Shown here one piece after another: positions 1 to 4,923 of a DNA stretch of 6,139 nucleotides. The translations under genes were made by a program, and so were the position numbers. The stretch spans positions 1 to 6,139 of the forward strand of contig CAMWMM010000318.1 of NCBI GenBank assembly GCA_947175285.1, given 5' to 3'. The notes beneath the pieces are model-generated. The model was given only the letters and a program-made list of their open reading frames with translations, did not search any database and was not told the origin of the DNA. The stretch's first letter is position 1; each line of letters starts with the position of its first letter. The DNA is from an uncultured Lachnospiraceae bacterium. Its GTDB lineage: Bacteria > Bacillota_A > Clostridia > Lachnospirales > Lachnospiraceae.

Positions 1-2
1 AT

Positions 3-341
3 GATTTTGAAAGAGCAGTTGTCTATGGTTCATATGCTCGTGGAGAGTATAATAGGGAGTCCGATGTTGATATTGCGATATTTACCTCAAGAAAGGCGGA
101 AGAATTATTTGCCAATGGAAAGTATAAAGATGCAAATTTGGCTAATTTTAATAAAGAATTTGTTGCAACGGAAATTTTTTCAAGGGATATAGGACGAAAA
201 ATTAGTGCATTATCGCTAATTAGAGAACAAAGTGATTATAATGATTTTTATGTGGCATCTAAGGCAGAAAGTCAACAGCAGATAGAAATCGCGGAAGAGA
301 TAATTGCATTGGTAAAAGAGTATTTGGAAAAATGTAAATAG
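3..341 (+). pseudogene. Fused remnant of an MNT nucleotidyltransferase / HEPN-domain pair, 5'-partial
   Basis: The frame is open from the left edge of the window (112 residues visible, stop at 339-341), so the true start lies outside. Visible residues 6-27 carry the minimal-nucleotidyltransferase signature GSYARGE-x-N-x2-SDVDIAIF, with the paired Asp of the metal site. Directly after it, residues 31-44 (KAEELFANGKYKDA) and 48-112 (FNKEFV...SDYNDFYVASKAE...EYLEK) read as the first helix and the C-terminal half of a HEPN-domain protein of the kind encoded beside MNT antitoxins. The central HEPN segment, where the family normally has an R-x(4-6)-H catalytic motif (RAYYAIFH-like), is missing, as is the rest of the MNT protein. 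I infer one or two in-frame deletions that fused and inactivated a toxin-antitoxin pair. A genuine MNT-HEPN fusion is less likely because both domains are incomplete. The stretch appears more AT-rich than the genes to its right. Confidence 0.6.
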
Positions 342-363
342 TATATCGAGTAGAGATACATAT

Positions 364-420
364 GCATTCGGTACACATCGTTAGGTTGTTGAAGATGTGT
401 ATGCGGATGCTTATTTTATT
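364..420 (+). terminator. Rho-independent terminator after the MNT/HEPN remnant
   Basis: The arms GCATTCGGTACACATC (364-379) and GATGTGTATGCGGATGC (394-410) pair over about 16 bp, with one bulged G and two G-T wobbles. The loop is 14 nt and the stem is followed at once by TTATTTTATT (411-420). It begins 22 nt after the remnant's stop codon, the usual place for an intrinsic terminator, and should insulate the redox genes from upstream transcription. Confidence 0.7.
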
Positions 421-492
421 GTGTTCGATAAAGCATTAACTAATCAAAAATACAAAAACGGCAGGAAACTTGAAAATATCAAGGTAATGTAG
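385..492 (+). pseudogene. Possible C-terminal coding remnant of an unidentified protein
   Basis: A 35-codon open stretch runs from just after an in-frame TAG (382-384) to a TAG at 490-492. Its translation (VVEDVYADAYFIVF, then DKALTNQKYKNG..LENIKVM) has a protein-like composition but no start codon with a ribosome binding site. It overlaps the right arm of the terminator hairpin and the promoter of the next gene, so it cannot be a working gene as it stands. It could be the tail of a decayed gene left by the rearrangement that made the upstream fusion, or simple chance. I do not recognise a family. Confidence 0.2.
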
Positions 493-498
493 TATATT
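470..498 (+). promoter_or_regulatory. Sigma-A-type promoter for the redox genes
   Basis: TTGAAA (470-475) and TATATT (493-498) are separated by exactly 17 bp, each matching 5 of 6 consensus bases (TTGACA, TATAAT). The predicted start near 505 leaves a short leader of about 34 nt before the ATG at 539, including AAGGAG at 525-530. It lies downstream of the terminator at 364-420. With no terminator seen before 4014, it may drive everything through vanS. Confidence 0.6.
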
Positions 499-538
499 TT
501 ATAAAAATTACATTGCTGTTTCATAAGGAGAATTTAAC

Positions 539-1135
539 ATGTGCAAAATGAACAAGATATCTTTGACAGTATTTATTATTTTGGCTTGCTTTTTAAGCGG
601 CTGCACAAAGGATAATGCTAATATAACAGCAGAAAACAGTTCCACAAAGGAAAATGCTGATATATCAGCAGGGAGTGAGCCAGCCCCGGAGACAGAACAA
701 TCTGACTCAGCGATTGATTTTACAGGAACGGATATAGAGGGAAATGTTGTTACATCCGATATATTTTCGCAGTCAAAACTTACTATGGTTAATGTGTGGG
801 CAACCTACTGTAACCCCTGTTTAAGTGAGATGCCGGGACTTGGAGAACTGGCTGATGAATATGGTGCGGAGGAATTCCGGATTATCGGAATTATCAGTGA
901 TGTTGTGGAAGGGGAAGAACAGGAACTTGCAGAAGAGTTGATTGAGCGGACGCAGGCCGGTTACACACATTTGCTTTTAAATGAGTCCATATATAATGCG
1001 CTTCTTATGAATGTGGCTGCTGTACCGACTACCTTTTTTATTGATGAAAACGGCATAGTTTTGGACACAGTGGTTGGCGCTATGAAGAAATCGGCATGGG
1101 AGGAGAAAATTAATGCACTTCTGGAAGAATTGTAA
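539..1135 (+). CDS. TlpA/ResA-like thiol-disulfide oxidoreductase lipoprotein
   Basis: This 198-residue protein is predicted to be a lipid-anchored, extracytoplasmic thioredoxin-fold reductase. The N-terminus (residues 1-22) is a signal sequence with lipobox LSGC, the lipidated residue being Cys22. Residues 23-58 are a low-complexity acidic linker. The TlpA-type domain follows, with active site W-A-T-Y-C91-N-P-C94 after beta-strand LTMVNVW, and the cis-proline motif AVPTTFF (Pro163). The family reduces disulfides of partner proteins outside the membrane; the partner here is not known. ATG 539 is chosen because AAGGAG (525-530) precedes it by 8 nt; the next ATG (548) would be 17 nt from it. 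The 3' end overlaps the next gene by 23 nt, and the downstream NapH-like Fe-S protein suggests a shared electron route, which is inference. The fold and lipoprotein call are secure, the substrate is not. Confidence 0.9.
   Translation: MCKMNKISLTVFIILACFLSGCTKDNANITAENSSTKENADISAGSEPAPETEQSDSAIDFTGTDIEGNVVTSDIFSQSKLTMVNVWATYCNPCLSEMPGLGELADEYGAEEFRIIGIISDVVEGEEQELAEELIERTQAGYTHLLLNESIYNALLMNVAAVPTTFFIDENGIVLDTVVGAMKKSAWEEKINALLEEL
605..671 (+). repeat. Imperfect 28-nt direct repeat in the lipoprotein linker
   Basis: Positions 605-632 and 644-671 match at 25 of 28 bases with a period of 39 nt (13 codons). They encode TKDNANITA and TKENADISA just after the lipidated cysteine. This looks like a small in-frame duplication lengthening the tether between membrane anchor and thioredoxin domain. 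Confidence 0.7.
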
Positions 1136-1265
1136 GGACAATGCCTGGTTATGGGGGATGCTTGTTGGCATTTTGTTCCTTGGAATAGGCGCCATGCAGG
1201 GGCAATTTGCGATTATATGGAGAAAAGCGGTAATGATTTGCATGGAATGTATAGGAATCGGGTGA
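1113..1265 (+). CDS. Small membrane protein with C-terminal CxxC motif (CD1871A-like)
   Basis: This 50-residue ORF is real despite its size. It has an AGGAG site (1101-1105) 7 nt before ATG 1113, overlaps the end of the lipoprotein gene by 23 nt, and ends 7 nt before the Fe-S gene. It has one hydrophobic segment (about residues 12-30, WLWGMLVGILFLGIGAMQG), a short basic stretch (W36-R-K) and a terminal C43-M-E-C46 followed by IGIG. This matches what I recall of the uncharacterised CD1871A family of CXXC-containing proteins, found between TlpA-like and 4Fe-4S genes in Clostridia. A role as a thiol relay or electron shuttle between the two neighbours is inference. Topology is ambiguous because both ends carry positive charge. 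Confidence 0.8.
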   Translation: MHFWKNCKDNAWLWGMLVGILFLGIGAMQGQFAIIWRKAVMICMECIGIG

Positions 1266-1272
1266 GAGTGAA

Positions 1273-2103
1273 ATGAAGAAACTTCGGTTAAGAGTACAGT
1301 TACTGTTTACGATTCTCACAAACGGATATGTGCATGGTTTTGTAAGCGGAAAAATATATCAGGGGAATTTGAAATATATCTGTGTTCCCGGATTAAACTG
1401 TTATTCCTGTCCGGGGGCAGTTTCCGCCTGTCCGATTGGGGCGTTGCAGGCTTTACTGAATAAACAGGGCTTTCAGATTCCGTTTGCCGTACTTGGATTT
1501 TTCTTTGTTGTAGGAAGCCTTCTGGGACGTTTTGTCTGTGGATGGCTGTGTCCTTTCGGGTTAGTACAGGACCTTTTACACAAGATTCCTGTATTTAGTA
1601 AGAGAAAGACATTGCCAATGCATCGTATTTTGAAATATGGGAAATACATAGTACTGATTCTTTTAGTAGGTATCGGCTCTTTGTTCCTGTTCGGAGGATT
1701 TGCCAAGGTGCCGGCATTCTGTAAGTATTTGTGCCCGTCCGGTACGCTGTTTGGCGCGGTACCGTTACTTATTACAAACGCGCCGCTTCGTAAGCTGGTA
1801 GGAGGATTGTTTTTTTGGAAATTAGGAATATTGCTTGTGATAGTCCTTCTTTCTGTCAAAATATACCGCCCTTTCTGTCAGTATTTGTGTCCATTGGGAG
1901 CAATCTATGGATTGTTTAACCGTTTCAGTCTCGTGCAGATTCACTGGGAGAAAGAACAGTGTACTTCCTGTCTGGCTTGCGAGAGGGCATGTCCGGTGGC
2001 GCTTTCCATCAGCGAAATATCTAAATCGCCGGAATGTATACGGTGTGGTAAATGTATAGAAGCATGCCCTGAAAAATGTCTTTATTTTTCAAAAAAGGGA
2101 TAG
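1273..2103 (+). CDS. NapH-like polytopic 4Fe-4S ferredoxin-type membrane protein
   Basis: This 276-residue membrane iron-sulfur protein resembles the NapH/YccM/RdxA group, which pass electrons between the quinone pool or cytoplasmic donors and extracytoplasmic acceptors. Hydrophobic segments lie at about residues 6-22, 68-88, 123-142 and 178-196. Cysteine motifs in order are C37-x5-C43-x2-C46-x6-C53, a twin of the family's CGWLCPFG box (C89, C93), CKYLCPSG (C150, C154), CQYLCPLG (C202, C206), and two classical ferredoxin sites CxxCxxCxxxCP at 230-240 and 255-265. All eight ferredoxin cysteines are present, so it looks functional. ATG 1273 is the only start: an in-frame stop lies at 1252-1254 with no start codon between. 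The ribosome binding site is weak, so coupling to the 50-residue gene is likely. Its natural partner is probably the TlpA-like lipoprotein; the final acceptor is unknown. The vanR gene starts 27 nt later. Confidence 0.85.
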   Translation: MKKLRLRVQLLFTILTNGYVHGFVSGKIYQGNLKYICVPGLNCYSCPGAVSACPIGALQALLNKQGFQIPFAVLGFFFVVGSLLGRFVCGWLCPFGLVQDLLHKIPVFSKRKTLPMHRILKYGKYIVLILLVGIGSLFLFGGFAKVPAFCKYLCPSGTLFGAVPLLITNAPLRKLVGGLFFWKLGILLVIVLLSVKIYRPFCQYLCPLGAIYGLFNRFSLVQIHWEKEQCTSCLACERACPVALSISEISKSPECIRCGKCIEACPEKCLYFSKKG

Positions 2104-2130
2104 TAGTGTGAAAAAGGCAGGGTTATAAAT

Positions 2131-2832
2131 ATGAGCGAAAATATTTTAGTTGTGGATGATGAAAAAGAAATAGCGGATTTGATTGAACTTTATCTGAAAA
2201 ATGACGGCTATACGGTATATAAGTTCTATAACGGCGCGGATGCACTGAAATGTATCGAAGAGACAGATTTGGATTTGGCTGTTATAGATGTGATGCTGCC
2301 GGATATTGACGGTTTCCGGATTTGTCAGAAAATCAGGGAAAAACATTATTATCCTGTCATCATGCTTACGGCAAAGTCGGGAGATGGAGATAAAATCATG
2401 GGTCTGACGATAGGCGCTGATGATTATATTACAAAGCCGTTTAACCCGTTAGAGGTGACAGCCAGAGTAAAAACACAATTAAGACGGTATGTGCGCTATA
2501 ACAATCTTGCCGGGAAAAAAGCTGCCGAAGTAAACGAATATGATATCAGGGGACTGTTGATTAATAAGGATACTCATAAGTGTTTCTTATATGGAAAAGA
2601 ATTGCAGCTTACGCCGATTGAATTTGGGATTCTATGGTATCTGTGTGAACATCAGGGTATGGTTGTTCCGTCAGAGGAATTATTCGAGGCGGTATGGGGT
2701 GAAAAATATCTGAACAACAATAATACGGTCATGGCTCATATAGGCCGCTTGCGGGAGAAGATGAATGAGTCGGCAAAGAAACCGAAATTCATAGTAAATG
2801 TATGGGGAGTTGGATATACAATTGAAAAATAA
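2131..2832 (+). CDS. vanR: VanR-type response regulator (VanG cluster)
   Basis: This 233-residue OmpR/PhoB-family transcription factor has a receiver domain at about residues 3-118, with acidic pocket D9-D10, phospho-acceptor D53 (LAVIDVMLPDIDG), T80 and K102 (the K of TKPF). Its winged-helix DNA-binding domain spans about residues 135-233 and ends in NVWGVGYTIEK. Length and sequence fit VanR. It should be phosphorylated by the adjacent VanS and activate the resistance genes; candidate binding sites are the 11-bp repeats at 3947-3990. A purine-rich ribosome binding site (GGCAGGG, 2116-2122) lies 8 nt before ATG 2131. The 27-nt gap to the Fe-S gene contains no terminator, and I see no convincing promoter there, so transcription from the redox promoter is likely. 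No vanU gene precedes it, unlike the enterococcal vanG operon. Confidence 0.92.
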   Translation: MSENILVVDDEKEIADLIELYLKNDGYTVYKFYNGADALKCIEETDLDLAVIDVMLPDIDGFRICQKIREKHYYPVIMLTAKSGDGDKIMGLTIGADDYITKPFNPLEVTARVKTQLRRYVRYNNLAGKKAAEVNEYDIRGLLINKDTHKCFLYGKELQLTPIEFGILWYLCEHQGMVVPSEELFEAVWGEKYLNNNNTVMAHIGRLREKMNESAKKPKFIVNVWGVGYTIEK

Positions 2833-3952
2833 GACAGTGAAAAAAACAGACGATTTCAGACAAATTAAGATAAAGATTTTTTTTCATATACTATGGAGTG
2901 TTATTATTGCAATCAGTCTTATCTGTTTGAGTGGTGCACTTCTGCAGGGCAGCTTTGGGGAGCAGATGGTTAACATAAATCAACATTGGTTCCGTTTGGA
3001 CTATGATGCGGCAAGAACTTTATACCAATGGACATTCCGCAATCATCTTGAATTTATATTTGTTGTAGGAGTAGCCGTTATTTTTTTTGTCGTATTCCGT
3101 ATTTATTTAAATCGGTTAACAAAATATTTTATGGAAATTAACCAGGGAATTGATGATTTAATTAACGAAAACTCGGAAAACGTCTCCTTGTCGCCGGAGC
3201 TTTCCGCAACGGAAAAGAAAATAAATACCATAAAACATACCTTTGAAAAACAGAAACTGGACATGAAGTTAGCGGAACAGCAAAAAAATGATATGGTCAT
3301 GTATCTTGCCCATGATTTAAAAACGCCTCTTGCTTCCGTTATCGGCTATCTGAACCTTTTACGTGACGAGGAGGATATATCCGAGGAGCTGAGACAAAAA
3401 TATCTTTCCGTTTCTTTGGATAAGGCGGAACGCCTTGAAGATTTGATTAACGAGTTTTTTGAAATAGCAAAGTTTAATTTGTCGAATATCACGCTCCAAT
3501 ACGGCAGAATCAATCTATCGCGTCTGCTAGAAATGCTTTTGTTTGAATTTCAGCCAATGCTTCAGGAGAAAAACCTGAACTGTAATCTTAAGGTGCCGGA
3601 GGATATGATGCTTAAATGTGATGCGGATAAAATCCAGCGTGTATTTGACAATCTTTTAAAAAATGCGGTTATTTACAGTTTTGAAGGAACGGATATTGAC
3701 ATAACGGTGTCCGAAAATGCTGAAAACGTAGTAATTATATTTTCCAATCACGGCGATACCATTCCGGAAGCAAAACTGGAACGGATATTTGAGCAGTTCT
3801 ACAGGCTGGATGTTTCCCGAAGCACACAAAGCGGCGGGGCAGGTCTGGGGCTTGCCATTGCAAAGCAGATTGTTGAGCTTCATAACGGGACAATTACGGC
3901 AATAAGTGAAAATGAGACGACCACGTTTATAGTCACGCTGCCGGTTTCGTAG
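2798..3952 (+). CDS. vanS: VanS-type sensor histidine kinase (VanG cluster)
   Basis: This membrane histidine kinase is expected to sense glycopeptide challenge and phosphorylate VanR D53. With the ATG at 2798 it has 384 residues. It contains TM1 (about 28-49), a short extracytoplasmic loop (50-84), TM2 (about 85-102), a HAMP-like linker, the H box YLAHDLKTPLAS (His172), the N box NLLKNAVIYS (285-294), an N-x-G version of the G1 box (FSNHG, 316-319) and the G2 box GGAGLGLAI (346-354). All catalytic motifs are intact. The start is uncertain. ATG 2798 overlaps vanR by 35 nt and has no ribosome binding site; TTG 2810 and TTG 2822 are in frame. TTG 2822 follows GGGGAG (2804-2809) by 12 nt and yields (M)KNKTVKK, close to the LKNK start seen in other VanS proteins. 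It may therefore be the true start, giving 376 residues. Confidence 0.9.
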   Translation: MYGELDIQLKNKTVKKTDDFRQIKIKIFFHILWSVIIAISLICLSGALLQGSFGEQMVNINQHWFRLDYDAARTLYQWTFRNHLEFIFVVGVAVIFFVVFRIYLNRLTKYFMEINQGIDDLINENSENVSLSPELSATEKKINTIKHTFEKQKLDMKLAEQQKNDMVMYLAHDLKTPLASVIGYLNLLRDEEDISEELRQKYLSVSLDKAERLEDLINEFFEIAKFNLSNITLQYGRINLSRLLEMLLFEFQPMLQEKNLNCNLKVPEDMMLKCDADKIQRVFDNLLKNAVIYSFEGTDIDITVSENAENVVIIFSNHGDTIPEAKLERIFEQFYRLDVSRSTQSGGAGLGLAIAKQIVELHNGTITAISENETTTFIVTLPVS

Positions 3953-3990
3953 GTAAATCGTAAGAATTTCTATAGGAAATCAGAAGAATA
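3947..3990 (+). promoter_or_regulatory. Four 11-bp direct repeats, probable VanR operator array
   Basis: Four head-to-tail 11-mers begin at 3947, 3958, 3969 and 3980: TCGTAGGTAAA, TCGTAAGAATT, TCTATAGGAAA, TCAGAAGAATA. All start TC and share A/G-rich centres. Copies 2 and 4 agree at 8 of 11 positions, copies 1 and 2 share TCGTA-G-A. Copy 2 closely resembles the VanR box I recall from the vanH promoter (TCGTA-n-GAAA-like). OmpR-family regulators bind direct repeats spaced by about one helical turn, as here. The array starts over the vanS stop codon and sits upstream of vanW, the first resistance gene. Assignment to VanR is inference. Confidence 0.6.
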
Positions 3991-4006
3991 CTTTGTGCGG
4001 AAACAA

Positions 4007-4035
4007 ATAAACTGCACTTCTGTTATTGGTACAAT
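4007..4035 (+). promoter_or_regulatory. Candidate inducible promoter for vanW-vanG
   Basis: TACAAT (4030-4035) matches 5 of 6 bases of the -10 consensus and is preceded by TG at 4027-4028, giving an extended -10 (TG-n-TACAAT). The position 17 bp upstream (4007-4012, ATAAAC) is a poor -35, as expected of an activator-dependent promoter with the repeat array upstream. The predicted start is near 4042. The -10 lies in the loop of the terminator hairpin, so the new transcript would contain only its right arm. Confidence 0.4.
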
Positions 4036-4067
4036 GATAGCATCAATAACAGGAGTGCTTTTATTTT
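4014..4067 (+). terminator. Strong intrinsic terminator between vanS and vanW
   Basis: The arms GCACTTCTGTTATTG (4014-4028) and CAATAACAGGAGTGC (4044-4058) form a 15-bp stem with a single T-G wobble and a 15-nt loop, followed by TTTTATTTT (4059-4067). It should end the transcript coming through vanR-vanS. The A-rich bases upstream (AAATAAA, 4005-4011) can pair with the T tract, so it may also act on the other strand, though no convergent gene is present. An attenuator role for a promoter further upstream cannot be excluded. Confidence 0.8.
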
Positions 4068-4089
4068 GAAAAAAGGACGGAGGAGTTGT

Positions 4090-4923
4090 ATGTCAAGAAA
4101 AAGAGTAACACAGATATTTCCTTTTCTGCTTCCGCTCCGTAAATGGCAGAGAAAGAAATTTTTTTATTATAAGATGAAAAAAGACGGATGTCACTATGCG
4201 AAAAGAATTGCTGAAAGTTCATTGCCTTATCCGGTGTTTGAGACTTCGATAACAATGCTGAATGAAAAAAGCGGGTTTGATATGCAATATCAGATAAACA
4301 AGGTGCACAATCTTAAACTCGCCGCAAGGACAATTAACCGGCTTGTTATTAAGCCGGATGAAACCTTTTCTTTCTGGCAGCTTGTAAGATGGGCGGACCG
4401 TGTGGAAAAATACAAGGACGGATTAAACCTTGTTGACGGGAAAACTGTCGCATCATACGGCGGAGGGCTGTGCATGTTAAGCGATATGCTTTTCTGGATG
4501 TTTCTGCACACGCCGCTTACGATTGCGGAACGGCACGGACATGCAGTTAAATCATTTCCGGGGGCGGATGAGGACTTACCCTGCGGAACGGATGCAACAG
4601 TGAGCGAGGGCTGGCTAGATTTGAAAGTACGCAATGAAACAAATCATACGTTTCAGATTGAGATTAGTTTTGATGATAAAAAAATGTACGGACGCATTTT
4701 ATCACAAAATGCCGTAGACCTTGCGTATTCCGTATATAATTCATCTGTTTCATACAGAAAACAGGGCAATAAAATCTATCAGACTGCATCCGTCTGCCGC
4801 ACCGAAACGGATAGAAAGACCGGAACACAGACGGAGAGGGAGCTGTATGTCAATCGATGTGAGATGACCTATAAGCTTCCGGATGGAATAAAAATTGAAG
4901 AAGGCGGTACACAAAATGACTAA
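4090..4923 (+). CDS. vanW: VanW family protein of the VanG cluster
   Basis: This 277-residue VanW-domain protein has no established biochemical function; vanW genes accompany vanB- and vanG-type clusters. It starts MSRKRVTQIFPFLLPLR, close to my recollection of the enterococcal VanW of the vanG operon in sequence and length (about 275). Typical VanW motifs are NLKLAARTINRLVI and PDETFSFWQLV (75-100), YGGGLCMLSDMLFWMFLH (123-140), ERHGHA (147-152) and the G-x-DATVSEGWLDLKVRN block (166-182). Beyond a short N-terminal stretch of hydrophobic residues I see no clear signal peptide. ATG 4090 is chosen over an upstream TTG (4066) because CGGAGGAG (4078-4085) sits immediately before it and the TTG falls inside the terminator's T tract. 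It overlaps vanG by 8 nt, so the two should be co-translated. Confidence 0.9.
   Translation: MSRKRVTQIFPFLLPLRKWQRKKFFYYKMKKDGCHYAKRIAESSLPYPVFETSITMLNEKSGFDMQYQINKVHNLKLAARTINRLVIKPDETFSFWQLVRWADRVEKYKDGLNLVDGKTVASYGGGLCMLSDMLFWMFLHTPLTIAERHGHAVKSFPGADEDLPCGTDATVSEGWLDLKVRNETNHTFQIEISFDDKKMYGRILSQNAVDLAYSVYNSSVSYRKQGNKIYQTASVCRTETDRKTGTQTERELYVNRCEMTYKLPDGIKIEEGGTQND

Noticed and set aside
1..192. 63-residue frame-1 ORF beginning at the first base
   Set aside because: It is the out-of-frame shadow of the frame-3 MNT/HEPN remnant, whose translation shows clear family motifs; the frame-1 product has none.
2071..2090. GAAAAAT/ATTTTTC inverted repeat near the end of the Fe-S gene
   Set aside because: It is a 7-bp almost pure A/T stem inside coding sequence without a following T tract, too weak to be a terminator.
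2124..2129. TATAAA before vanR as a -10 element
   Set aside because: It sits 1 nt before the ATG, so a transcript from it would start inside the gene; no matching -35 was seen.
4008..4013. TAAACT as the -10 of the vanW promoter
   Set aside because: It matches only 4 of 6 bases, its best -35 (GAATAC) is poor and lies inside the repeat array; TACAAT at 4030 with an upstream TG is better.
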